From NCBI RefSeq assembly GCF_000237925.1, contig NC_031495.1, positions 44,932,237-44,996,236 of the forward strand: a stretch of DNA of 64,000 nt, read 5' to 3'. Source of the stretch: Schistosoma mansoni. Taxonomy: Eukaryota; Platyhelminthes; Trematoda; Strigeidida; Schistosomatidae. The notes under the pieces are model-generated. The model made no database searches. It saw nothing but the letters and a program-made list of their open reading frames with translations, and was not told where the DNA came from. This document shows, in pieces, positions 14,745-26,800 of this stretch (positions within the stretch are counted from its first letter, which is position 1; every line of letters starts with the position of its first letter). Both the position numbers and the translations under genes were made by a program.

Positions 14745-14995
14745 TGAACAGAATACGACTGGGGACAATCGAATGTATTTAAGCAAACATTACAGACTAT
14801 CTCAGTAAATTCTGATAACCGAATAATGAACAGTTAATTTGCAAATTAACAATCAATTGTTTCAATCTTCACTGTTTCTTCTCCAATTCCATTGCTCATG
14901 CATTTTCCAGACGATTGCGCTTCATTTCAGTTCTTTCCTCATCGGTCTTCTGCCAAAATACATTCTATGTCTGACCCACACCATATACTACTTAT
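14745..14995 (-). repeat. Unnamed interspersed repeat C, copy 1
   Basis: On the minus strand it matches 17553-17815: GAATGTATTTNNNNAGAAGA, AGGAAAGAAC, CAGTGAAGATTG and TTTGCAAATTAACTGTT in the same order and spacing. No coding was seen. Confidence 0.65.
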
Positions 14996-17552
14996 ATGGA
15001 TATAAGTAGACCACACCACAACATGTTCTCCAAATAAAAGAGGTAAAACATATCAATTATTTGCTCTCTCTCTCCCTTTCTTGATTCAAAAGAAAATCCC
15101 TTGAAACAGAACTAGGACTTTATTTTCTGAATATAAACATTTCAAAGTTAAGAGAATCGATAGCGTACTTAGTTTCATTTATTTATCTAAGAAGTTTACT
15201 AACTTTCTTTGATACAAAAGGGGAGACAGCTGGTAATTTTACTCTCCGTTATCTATATCAATTATGTAAATGAATCCTTGTCAACTGTGTTCAATTTTCC
15301 CTGTTTCTTTAACTAACCAGCTCAGTTTTGGTAAAAATACAAGTTAGGACTAGTCTCATGTTTCTAAGCCATTTGAAATTAATCAAATGAATGTATGAGT
15401 CCACAATCTAGTCTGAATGAATTCTGATATAAAAAAAATATGGAAATTCATTGGTGTTTTTTTTTACTTAGAAAAAATATAGAAATTTGTCTCTCTCTCT
15501 CTCCGTAAATTATGGTTCAACTAAATTCCCTTCAATTTCAAGCTACCTCGCTTATTTTTTGCATAAACTAATTTTTTTTTCTTTTTTGCGTGGGCGACAT
15601 TATCGCTATGGTTACATAAGAACTAGACATGCTCAACAGTATCTATATCAATATGTCTGTACTACACTCAATCTGAATGACAGGACTATTTTGTTTTATT
15701 TTAATAGGAAATAGTTTTGTTACTTTGTCTACTGAACTCCATTGTTTGTTTTGTCCAAACTAAATGATGAGATTGCAAATTTCCTTGTCATATGACTAGT
15801 CAGTTTTGAATTATATAGAGATATTGAAGTGAGGGGAAACTGTATAACTATACCATCCTAATGTGGGACTTTACTACATCTTTATGAGTGTTTAAAGCCA
15901 AAACATACAGTTCTCATGAAGACTAAAATAACTTTAGACTATTAGGTCAGAACCCTATAAAACAATATTTTTTCAGTCCATTGGAAATATAGAATAAACA
16001 ATTGGAATCCGGATTATTGGTTTGAAGGTATTTAGTTCACCATAATAATTTAAAGTCATAGGTTCAATCTCAGGTAAAGTCGTTGGTCTATACTCTGGAA
16101 TAGTGTCGAACTAGGAAAAAACAGTTGTCAAGTGCTTTCTGTTTCTCCGTAGTTCTCCAGCTGATATTAGTCAATGATAAAAAAAAACATTAGCATCAAT
16201 AAATTTCTACTTTAATATATGTAATGTAATAGCATAATAAACATTCATGTACTAAGGATTGAACCATAACCAACGGCAATATCTATGAACAATTTCTTTC
16301 AAATAAAGAAGCTATCGAACAAGGAATCCATAAGCTGAAATTCTAATCTTCTAAGAAATCATGCTCCAAATTCAGAAAATCTGTACAAGGTCATTTAATT
16401 AGCTTTAGTGATACCAAACGTCTTAGTGGCATTCCACAATCCTTCGAAATTATCAGTAAACAAAAAGACGTGGTATTTTTCTCCGCTTTGTCAAACTGGT
16501 AGCAATTAAAGAAACTCAAATCTAATTTATGTATCCAGAAAGAGGCAGTAATCAATTTATTATTACCTTGGTAAATTATTTTTTGTTTTTGTCATTATTT
16601 TATTAGTGTCCATTATGCTATACGGTCTTCGCCAAACTAATTCTTATCTAACATACACCAAAGTCATCCCTTTATCCATAGGTTTCTTTTATTTCATTCA
16701 CTTAATTCTCCAAACTTATGCAACCTCTTCAAATTCTATTTAATTATTACGCAACCCTTATGATCAATTTCTAAATCCAACTACCAACTACCAACTTGTC
16801 TTTTATACCTATTTTCAAATGATCTGAATCTTGTGTTAACTCTTTATAATTTCTATAATTCTCACCCAGTCTATCTTATCTGCTTCCGTACTCTATTTAA
16901 TTACTGCCTCACCTACTCCCCCCCATGTTTTGAATCATTATTAATAATCTTTGTTATTCTAATTCTTTCCATCATCAATGCCAGTTGTAGTGGTGGTAAG
17001 CAGTTGATGAGAAACCAAAAAGAAAAATATAACAAATTCATATTGTTCTACCTCAATTGTTGTTTTGGCTTTATTTAAACTGACTTTGTGTTTGAAAGAA
17101 GGTTAGTAATGTTACCCTGATATTCAAACTGCAGTTGATGGTGAGGCGACTGAACTTATAAGTCAATGACTGAAAGTTGGGTTTTATAATCACAAAGCCA
17201 GTTACACCAATTAAAAAAAATATTGGCCAATAGACAGGTTGGACTGTTGTTAAATTTGTGAATCCTACCTAAATAGAATAAACTATGTAATGGTGATAAA
17301 ATGTGAGAATAAATTCAATGATACATCATTGATATATAGTAATGATAGCATTGTTGAGCTCAGTCTTACAGTATTATCGTCCACTGTACAATATTTATAT
17401 TACACCTTACCAGTATAGATATTAAGTCAATATTGATAAAGCTTAATGATTAAGACTTTGTAGATTGACTCATTCTTCCACATTACAAGATTGTGAGATC
17501 ATGCTAGTGTTTTATGAGTTGCTTACATCTACATAAATAGTGTATGACAATG
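14996..17552. other. No gene recognised
   Basis: Low-complexity T-rich stretches (15420-15600, with a TCTC run at 15489-15501) and one decayed retroposon fragment. The 75- and 81-codon open stretches here have no motif. Confidence 0.55.
16060..16185 (+). repeat. Decayed tRNA-like retroposon fragment
   Basis: A B-box-like GGTTCAATCTC is followed 60-80 bp later by AGGAAAAAACAGTTGTCAAGT, recalling the ribozyme half and tail. Weak likeness only. Confidence 0.4.
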
Positions 17553-17815
17553 GTCAGTCAGAGAATGTATTTCACTAGAAGATCGATAAGGAAAGAACGG
17601 AAACGAAATGCCATTGGTATGAAAATGCATGAACAATAATAATCGGAGATTATGGACTGATATATTTGCGGAAGGAACAGTGAAGATTGACACAATTGAT
17701 TAATATTTTGCAAATTAACTGTTTACTGTATGGTAGTCAGATTTAAGAGAGATATTCTGTAATCTCGCGTCACATAAATTGAATTATCCCCATTCGTTTT
17801 CTTGTTTACGAAAAT
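17553..17815 (+). repeat. Unnamed interspersed repeat C, copy 2
   Basis: Plus-strand copy of the repeat at 14745-14995, ending in TATCCCCATTCG-like sequence. No known family was recognised. Confidence 0.65.
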
Positions 17816-17894
17816 ACTTATTTTTATTCAAGAGATAAGAAGAAACATCTATAACTGTGAGTTACTATTACAAAATGTTTTGTTAACTATTTAG

Positions 17895-18130
17895 TTCACG
17901 AGTCCAGTGCCTCTAGTTTTTCAGTGGTACTCTAGCTTAGATCAACTCGTGAATTCAACTGCTAAAATTACTAAAAAATTACTACCATTGAAAGTCACAA
18001 AAGATTTAGTATCTGTTTCATCCTGATATGGGACTTGTCAAGAATATACACTCACAACCGATGTCAGAGATTGAGCCTTAGACCTTTAGGTTTTATGGCA
18101 ATCGTCATCAGTGGCACCTGAAGGTACTAG
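17895..18130. repeat. Two decayed hammerhead-retroposon fragments
   Basis: 17898-17965 resembles the family tail on the plus strand (GAGTCCAGTGCCTCTAG). 18017-18060 resembles an SM-alpha ribozyme on the minus strand (CTTGACAAGTCCC, GGATGAAAC). Both are strongly diverged. Confidence 0.5.
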
Positions 18131-18470
18131 ATACCACTGGTTACAATTTTGCACTGTAACTTCGAGAATTAGTCCTGCTCTTGGTCACTGGTAAGAGTAT
18201 TATTATTAGAATAGAGTCTGTAGACACGTTTCTATGTCGGTAATCATTATGGTTCCGTCAATTCCTACTTAACACATTATGTGCAACGTAACAGGTTGAA
18301 ATCGCCACATGAATATGACAGGTGTTATTTTGTCTCAGTTCACCAATTTCTCATATGACATATATTTTAAACTTTCAAAACGCCACAGAGATATATTGGT
18401 CACCCATAATGTTGTCTTCTAACAAATTTACATGGTTATAAAGTTCTAAGAAAGAGAGAGAGTAGGTGTT

Positions 18471-18840
18471 GGGATGATCCTGCTAATTTCTCGCAATCGA
18501 CATGACGAGCTCATGAAACATTAAGGAGCATTTCATCCAATCAGCGTTTGATTAGAAGTTTTGTTAGAAACATAGCGAAAATGAAAAGTCACATGTAGAG
18601 ATTCTGATTGGCTGATTAATACACTGCTACTATGTTTAGCAGTATTCTAGAATTTTCAGTAAAACCGAAGGACTTTTAAAATACTATAAAAACCCTATAT
18701 TTTCTGTACATAAAGGAACCTTTGGAGTAAAGTGCTTCCCACATATTTTGTGCCTTTTCTCTCGTGTTCAAGTCGCTGTGTAGTTCTAGCTTGGGGGTTA
18801 CGAAACTAGCTTAGGATCCAAATATAGCGTTCAATCAACA
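18471..18840 (+). repeat. LTR-like block, family A, copy 2
   Basis: Same family and orientation as 6866-7165, slightly longer, starting near TGTTGGGATGATCC. It has a TATA-like core at about 18684 and runs on into a GT-rich end. Probably a solitary LTR fossil. The two copies could also be remains of one interrupted element, but the 11.6 kb between them is too decayed to tell. Confidence 0.55.
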
Positions 18841-19049
18841 AGACGTATCAGTAAGAAATGCAACTGAACCTTGTATTAAAAAAACTGATTTAATTTTAAA
18901 ACTGACAACCCATGGTTAACGATAAATACTTACACTTACACTGGCACACATACATAGAAACACACCTATAATCATTAAAAAACATTTAAGAGATTAATTT
19001 CTAATCCGTTTGTTTGTCTATCTATCTTTCATAGAATAATAATCATACG

Positions 19050-19343
19050 CTCACTAGTGACTGGCTTCAAGAGGTATTTCCTGAAGTTCTAGTGGGAAGC
19101 AGTACCCAGTGAAGTTCAACCGGATCTGTTGTGAGATAGTTATCCACTGAAGACAATAATGAACGGTGGATCAAGTTATTGGATTGGTTGAAATTAGACA
19201 TTAACACCATTGAATGCCGGCTCAGTGGTCTAGAAGTTTAGCGTTCGCGCACGAGACTGATAGGTCCTGGGTTCGAATATCGCAGGGCAGGGTCGTGGAT
19301 GTGCACTGCTAAGGAATCCCGCACTAGGACGAAACGGCCGTCC
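19050..19343 (+). repeat. tRNA-like/hammerhead retroposon, 3' end missing
   Basis: The copy starts at the family 5' end (GCTCACTAGTGACTGGCTTC), carries GGCTCAGTGGTCTAG and GGGTTCGAATA, and breaks off within the hammerhead after GGCCGTCCAGT. A reversed tail fragment of the family follows at 19448-19487, immediately before the inverted PC2 copy. Confidence 0.8.
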
Positions 19344-19487
19344 AGTTTAGGGCAAAATTCATCTTTTAAAATTATAGTAATATATAAATTTAGGACCCAT
19401 GTATTTCGCCTTAAACTCGACACACTTTCGGGATGATTAATTTCAGAAAGGGATTTGTGGAGATTTCAGTATTTTCATAGTTGAAAC

Positions 19488-19763
19488 ACTAGCCATTAGT
19501 GTACTCGTATTGTCTCGGAGACATATAAAAGATTCGATTTCATAACACTTTGCAGTGGTGATATGTTTTTGGTAAATCATCATTTCACTAAAACTCCACA
19601 ACATCACCATCATTAAGTTATTTTGTATAAGTTTTCATAATTTTCTTCACTTTCTTCTTATCTATTTTATTCTATATTAATAGGTTAATTATTTGGAACA
19701 TGTTCAAGCTTTTATAACAATTAAAGCAACACGTCGTGGTGATATAACTTTATTTCTTACTTC
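19488..19763 (+). repeat. Perfect inverted copy of PC2 exon 2 start and flanking intron
   Basis: These 276 bp equal the reverse complement of 21119-21394 with no mismatch seen. The copy includes intron end, acceptor and the first 26 or so codons of the P-domain exon, and it stops at the 200-N gap. It lies on the opposite strand to the gene, so any exon call here is a duplicate, not a new gene. Perfect identity beside a gap suggests a misplaced or flipped contig end more than a biological duplication. Confidence 0.97.
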
Positions 19764-19963
19764 NNNNNNNNNNNNNNNNNNNNNNNNNNNNNNNNNNNNN
19801 NNNNNNNNNNNNNNNNNNNNNNNNNNNNNNNNNNNNNNNNNNNNNNNNNNNNNNNNNNNNNNNNNNNNNNNNNNNNNNNNNNNNNNNNNNNNNNNNNNNN
19901 NNNNNNNNNNNNNNNNNNNNNNNNNNNNNNNNNNNNNNNNNNNNNNNNNNNNNNNNNNNNNNN
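19764..19963. other. Assembly gap, exactly 200 N
   Basis: A run of 200 N, a round figure typical of a scaffolding gap of unknown true size. The left edge ends inside an inverted copy of PC2 exon sequence, and the right edge starts inside a tRNA-like retroposon. Confidence 0.99.
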
Positions 19964-20135
19964 CACGACCCTGCACTCGCGAGATTCGAACCCAGGACCT
20001 ACCATTTTCGAGCCAGAGCCCTTAACCGATAGACCAGTGGTCTATCATCATGCTGAGGAGTCCCATAATAGGACGAAACGGCCGTCCAGTGCTTCCAGGT
20101 TTTCGATGGTGGTCTAGCTTCAATTGACTCATGAT
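19964..20135. repeat. tRNA-like/hammerhead retroposon with inverted 5' part
   Basis: 19964-20046 is the A-box to B-box part on the minus strand; 20052-20135 is the hammerhead and tail on the plus strand. The two parts meet back to back, as twin priming or a local inversion would give. The left edge is the 200-N gap. Confidence 0.78.
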
Positions 20136-20419
20136 TTCAACTATGATTAATTTCGTTATAGAATTGCAGAACCTGAATTAAAAAGAATATTCTTCATTCA
20201 TATATTAATTAATCTACTAATATGATACGAACTTCCGAGTGACTAACAATAATCAATCGGTTTATTCAATCCTGAAAGGGAATAAGAAATCACAAAGTGG
20301 ATATATTGACAAACAAGTATAGAGATGATAATCACATGAATCTAGTAACCAAACCATTTACAAACTATATTCGAAAGACATAACAAATAATAATAATAAA
20401 ATACATATTACATCTTGTG

Positions 20420-20454
20420 ATAGATAGACACATAGATAGATAGACAGACAGACG
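20420..20454. repeat. GATA/GACA microsatellite
   Basis: An imperfect run of TAGA, CAGA and GATA units about 350 bp beyond the PC2 stop codon. Confidence 0.85.
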
Positions 20455-20805
20455 GATAATCACAAAAACTATGACATATGTCATGAATGACGTCATGTTT
20501 GTTTTAAAAAAAAACAAAAAAACACAACAACAGATTGTGCAACTCGATGTTGATTACTCTCAAAAAGTAGAAAAGGCATTAGTTACCAATCATGAAAATG
20601 TGCTCAAGTTTTCTGTATTTTACAACAGTTAAGATGATAGGATTGACTTCATAATATAATTGAACATTGAACATGATTACTATCAATGTCATGTAGTATG
20701 TCATAAAATAGACAACATTGATACAATGTTCAGAATAAACTAAAAGATGAATGGAATCAAACGACTTTTCCTCATTTTTTGAATTTCCTTGTTTATTTAT
20801 CTTTT

Positions 20806-23800
20806 TCAAGCATTAAATAGTTTAGTTTCATGTTGTTTTTTAACTATACCTAATTTTGGTGCAATATTTATGGTAGAATCAGATAGATGAGCATATGGTG
20901 GTTGTTGTGTACCATGTACAACAAGTATCCATTCAGTTAGAATTGCATAACCTAATGGATCTTTAGAATTTGAATCTAATCCAATTGTAAGTAACCATTT
21001 TCCACGAGGATTTTCACTCCACATATGTGTAGTCATAAATGGCCATTTAGTAAAACCTCTTGTATTATCAGTATCTTTAGGTCGACGTCTTAATAGCATT
21101 GATGTTGTATTCATTGGTGAAGTAAGAAATAAAGTTATATCACCACGACGTGTTGCTTTAATTGTTATAAAAGCTTGAACATGTTCCAAATAATTAACCT
21201 ATTAATATAGAATAAAATAGATAAGAAGAAAGTGAAGAAAATTATGAAAACTTATACAAAATAACTTAATGATGGTGATGTTGTGGAGTTTTAGTGAAAT
21301 GATGATTTACCAAAAACATATCACCACTGCAAAGTGTTATGAAATCGAATCTTTTATATGTCTCCGAGACAATACGAGTACACTAATGGCTAGTTTGGTT
21401 AGTCTTTATCGGAGTAAATATCTTCCTTTTTTTTCAGGTAAAAACAGCTGATCTCTGACAATGAACTGAAATCCGGATTTTCACTGTCCACTCAGTTCCT
21501 CATATTCCTTGTAGCCACTCCTATAGAATAGAAAATATGTTAAGGTCAAAACCAAATAAATAGTATACGTATTAAAAGTTCGATGATCGATTTGGTGTTG
21601 GTGGCACACGCAACTGGATGGTTTTCAATTATGAGATGCTGTATTGGCATTTGAACTTACAATGAGATAGAAATTTTAAGTTTGACTATGATAAATGACC
21701 ATTTAGTACTTTCATTCAAACTAAATCACATATGTAAAGAGTTTGCGGAGATGGTTTTCATAGTTTACATCACGAAGTAACCTTAGTTAGACGATAATTG
21801 AAAGCCAGGAAGCACGGAACAGCCCACTTGTTATAGACTATTAAACTTATTTAAAACTAGAAATGAATTAAAAGAATGGTAACTGATTAAACTGATTAGT
21901 TATGATGGTTTTGTTGTTGGATAATCAGAGGATAGATGTTTGTAGCCCACGTTGTTAATCTTTGAATATGTGACCAATTGACGCTGTCTGTATACGAAAA
22001 CAAATTTGACTGAGGAAATTTCAAAATCGTAGACCAGAGAAACTTTAGGAATCTTAGGGACATTTTAGAAGCACAATATTTAAGAACATCGGCAATCGGA
22101 ATGGCCATGTTGTAATAGATTCTACGTTTTAACGTCTTCTCGAAGGATATACTACGAAAACAATAAGACGAAACAGTATATTGTTTGTCATATCGCCATC
22201 AGAAGAAAATTTTAATTCTGACGTTTTGTGATTTAATGTGATCCGCTTCTTCAGAGTGAATAAATAACCGAAATAAAACCAACACAAATCTAGATGGTAC
22301 AAAGGATTGTTTCCTTTTCTACTCATTCAGAACGTTCTACTTATTTGAAACTATCAAGTTCAACATTGATATTGATACCAATAAGATGAAATGTATGAGG
22401 AAATAAAGAGTGAGCTAAAAGCTCGAAAAGACAACCGCTTACAGACACGATCGCCGGAATAAACTAATTTAGCATTTGCAGGGTAATTTTACAATGCTCA
22501 CTCAAGTTTTAAATGGATACAGAGGTATTTTCACTAACCATTTTTCGTTAATCATTGTCGAATCTATTTATAATGCAATCTTTCCTAGCCTCCTGTAGTC
22601 ACTAAGCCACTAGTTCAAAACTCACTTTACCTACTTTGATTAAGGGAACTGGATAGTAGTATTATTATCCCTCAGCATTTAGAGTGTGGCTCAAAGCTAA
22701 GTACACATATTCGTACAGACTATGTGAGTTAGTAATTATTGTATATTAATTAAGGCTTCGTATTACTTGTTTCGTATTCGTACGTAATCATCACTTATTC
22801 GCTTCATACAATTTTACGTAATTGATATCATAGACACTAGAATACGCGATAATCTTCCGAATGGATACTTTGTCTGAACGGTACGTTTAGTGAATGTAGC
22901 TAATGTTGACGTCTTTAGAATTTAAGTGAAATGGATCATAGTTACAAAAATCCATTCATGTATATTCATTCTCTTTTGACTTTTAATATTTGTAATATTC
23001 TGTCAGTCTGAGTACGACATTGCTGAACGTTGTTGTTACTACACAATTAGTAAATTTCGAATTAAATGTATACCATTCATCATTGATAAATTATAAATAA
23101 GGAAAGAACAATAACTGATCATTTTTTTTAATAGTCCCATTTCCCATCGTCCGCTTAATAGTGGACACTGTTGATCTTATACAATTACTTGAAAATAAAA
23201 ATTAATACCTGAACAAGCAAAGATGGATAGTGACTAGTAGGAGGATCCAGGAGGCGCGTTTCGTCCTGTTTGGGACTCGTCAGCTGGATGTACATTCATC
23301 TTAGAGTTGATACCCTCTCTAGGACTCGAACCCAGCACCGTCCGCTTCAAACGCCATCGCGTTAATGTTATATCCCGAAGAGAATTATGAATGGTAACTT
23401 CTGAGAGCTATTTATGGACCAATATGATACATATATTTTCTATTGTATAATTGTTAAGTAGCTTAACTATTCATATTCGTGTCCCTCTTATTATAATCTT
23501 CACTTTGACCCATAAACTACTACTGTACGATTTACCATTCCTGAGTTATACCCAGTCTATTAATTACTGTCCCTCTTATTCACAGTCACATTTGGCTAAA
23601 TCTTGTATAAATGTTATTTTCTATTTTATGGTACGATGTGGTCAGTTTTGTTTCGTATATAAACCCAGTATGTTTGAGAATAATGATTCATATTGCAGAG
23701 GCTGTTATTGATGTTCTAGACATAACTGGCTGGGTTAGGCAGAAAACAGGAATGATAAGTGCTCAAGACTTTTCATACGATTTCCGTGTATCATTGCTCT

Positions 23801-26800
23801 GATCGATAAATTCACTGTATTCTAATTGACGGTATCGTCACGTCATATATTAAACAGGTTTTAGTTTAACACTAAATCAGATGAATTTATAAACTTATGA
23901 GTTTTGATAAAAGTATGGCTTAGGAATGTTCGGTATTAGTGGTAAACCTGAGATATCTGGCATTATCGTATGAAGAAATTTAAGCCATTGAAAATCGCTT
24001 AGCTTCAATACCTTGATAAAGAGAAAGAACTTAATGTTTCCTAGCTTTACTAAAGGTTACCAGTTAAAATAATCCTTTGAATAAGTGAACTGTTATAATA
24101 CTTTCTGATAATAGCAGATCAGATTAGCCTCTCTAACAACACTAACGATCTTTTTTTTAAACAACAGATAAATTACTTTTAACTATCAGTGATAATAAGA
24201 TTAAGGTTTCAAAAGTCCCTTTCGGGCTATCTCAAAAATTAGTATATTTGTCTTCGACATTATCACTTCAACATAGGGTGTTATAGTCCACTAGAATGAT
24301 GGCAGAAATATTTTTTTATAAACTCTACTATGGTGTACGAGGGTGGAAATTAGTGTTCATTTGAGTTGTATAACGAATATAAGGCTCTTCTTCACTTATG
24401 TTGTTATATTTTACCAATAAATGTTAACGAAATCAGAACCTATTTCACATTTTCAGTCTTCAAATATCAAATAAAAACATATTAAGATAATACAACACTT
24501 TAATTACGGTTCACGTCGTATACTACCATTTTGGTATGTGCTACTAATGTTGACAGATATAAGTAGTATGTATAATCAATCGGCAGTGAAATACCTGGTA
24601 GCAGAAGGTTAAGAAGATTGAAGAAAAACGAACGAGAACAGTGAACGATTACTGTGAAAATGAAGGGACAGTGAAGACTAAGATAACTGACTGATATTTT
24701 GCAAATGAAGTATTTACTGTATGGTTCTCAGATTTTATAACTTAACTGAATTTTCTATAAAGATAAAATGTTTCCAAGTAATCGGAAGTTTCGTTCCACT
24801 TATAGTTCCTATCTTGATTGCTTTGATGGAAAGAACAAATTTTCAACATTTAAAGTTCCCACGAAATTTTCTGTGTTAATCTTTTTGTATGCATCACATA
24901 TCAGTTAATATAATTAAAGTGAGGCGAGACTATAATTTATGGACGACCTTTAAACGAATCTTAAATGACTTTGAGAAATATTAGCCAATCAGGAAAGTTA
25001 GTATAGAGTAAAACTGTATTATAACAAAACCAAAGAATTAGAGTGGATACACTTCCTTTCCATGATCCAAAAACTTGTCAAGGTTAGAAAGAAGTTCAAA
25101 GGTTCCGAAATCGTAATACATAAGGTAGAGGAACTCACCCATATGGCTCCATAATAGTCGGTCCCTGGAGCCATGATAAGGTCACAAAAACACTCTCAGC
25201 CTTCAGTATTGTTTGTGAGTACTCCGGTTGTATAAGCTTGTCATTTTCATCACGCATATATCTCTACAATACTCATAACACTGAACAGCCGAAGCTTTAG
25301 TAACATCTGCGAATTATGCAGCCAATGTTACTGGTGCTTTTACTGTACAATTCTCAGCGATTATTATAAGTTGCCTTAGTGTCAAACTGTATAGAGCGAA
25401 AAAGTTCCTTTTCTAGCATACGTCTTTCTCCAATTTATATTACACCGAAAGACATCATTATGGTAATCTGCACAAGGTCTACAAATCATTTAATTACTGC
25501 AATTATAAATAAAGGAACTTTTTAGTAGTCCCACTTATTGTAGATGCTTCATTGTTACGTCTCTAAAATCCTCTGTGAACCGATCGTACATGAGATTGGC
25601 GCCGTGACCTTGAAATCACTCAAACGCTTCTGATTGGCTCGTCCATAAATTGTAATCTCGCCGTTTTCAGTTTACGACATTTCCATGAAACCTACTCTAA
25701 ATCAGTTCATTATTTGATAAAATTAATACTCTGACGGTATGGAAAAAAGTTAGTCAGTCAACCATTGCCAAAGTAATGTCTAGCGTGAAAGTGTATCGGA
25801 ACTGGAAGTTTGAATCTTGTACTTATCGTTGTACTTGTTCTTTTTGTATATTCATTAGCCCATTTACCAGCGATTAGAAAAGTTCCGAGATTACTATCAA
25901 CTTGTATTTCAACATTGGAAAACCTATCTATTATTGTAATGATTCAGTTAGAGTAGTCAAACGCTAATATTTTGAGAAATATTAAAATATAAGCTTTCGT
26001 ATATTCCTATTAGATGAAAATATGGTTGAATTTGAAGTCAAAATTTCAGGGGATTGGTTAGTGACATAAAAGCTTTTCTACATGTTATTCTGATTCATCA
26101 TGTTACGTAATCAGAACAAACTTATGGGAGAATTTATACTGTTGCCAGATCAATCAGCATAAATCATTTAGGTACTTCATCATTGTAATTTCAAGATACT
26201 TGAAATTCCATATAGTAATAATTCTGCATAACGACCGTCCAGTGCTTCCAGGTCTTCCATGGTGGTCTAGCTTCAATTGACTCAGGATTTCAACTATATA
26301 AAATTACTAAAATCTCCACAAACCCACTTCTGATATATATGAAGTTGTTTCTTTTTCGGATATTTCGCTTCTCAGTAAGGTTGTATAGTTCCAAAAACTA
26401 CGTAAACACACGTAGATATAACTACCTCTTCTGATAAGTACTCGTGATTTCGATGGGGCAGTTTACTCACTAGTCAAAAAGGGGGTATAAATATCCCAAA
26501 GTCAATATTAGCTTCAGTCACAGTCATTGGTGTAGAACCTACATAGCTCTGTGAAAACGAGAATTAAGAGCTATTTTAACATTGTTAAACTTTATAAGTA
26601 GATTGTTGGTTTTATGAGAAGATTTTCATTGTGGTTAGGAATCTGTTTCAGAGGAATGTTACACAATTATAATCACCTCGTTAAATGTCAAAAATTATAG
26701 ACATTTGAACGGTCGCTCAAAATTGTGGATTGGTTGAAGTTAGACATTAACATCGTTGGATACCGGCTCAGTGGTCTATCGGTCTCTGGCTCGAGACTGA

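Noticed and set aside
6866-18840. One large LTR element bounded by the two family A blocks
   Set aside because: The blocks share orientation, but the 11.6 kb between them contains other families and no continuous coding; the link cannot be supported.
19210-19280. tRNA gene suggested by A-box and B-box motifs (also at 26.76, 31.16 and 60.47 kb)
   Set aside because: No cloverleaf with acceptor pairing is formed, and the motifs recur in every retroposon copy; these are pol III promoter parts of retroposons.
19693-20025. Open frame reading across the N gap, starting with PC2-like residues
   Set aside because: The frame is open only because N codons are undefined; its start is the inverted duplicate of the PC2 exon and its end lies in a retroposon.
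24923-25662. Assignment of the TIR element to Merlin or another named superfamily
   Set aside because: No target duplication of 8-9 bp and no transposase sequence are visible, so the family cannot be decided.
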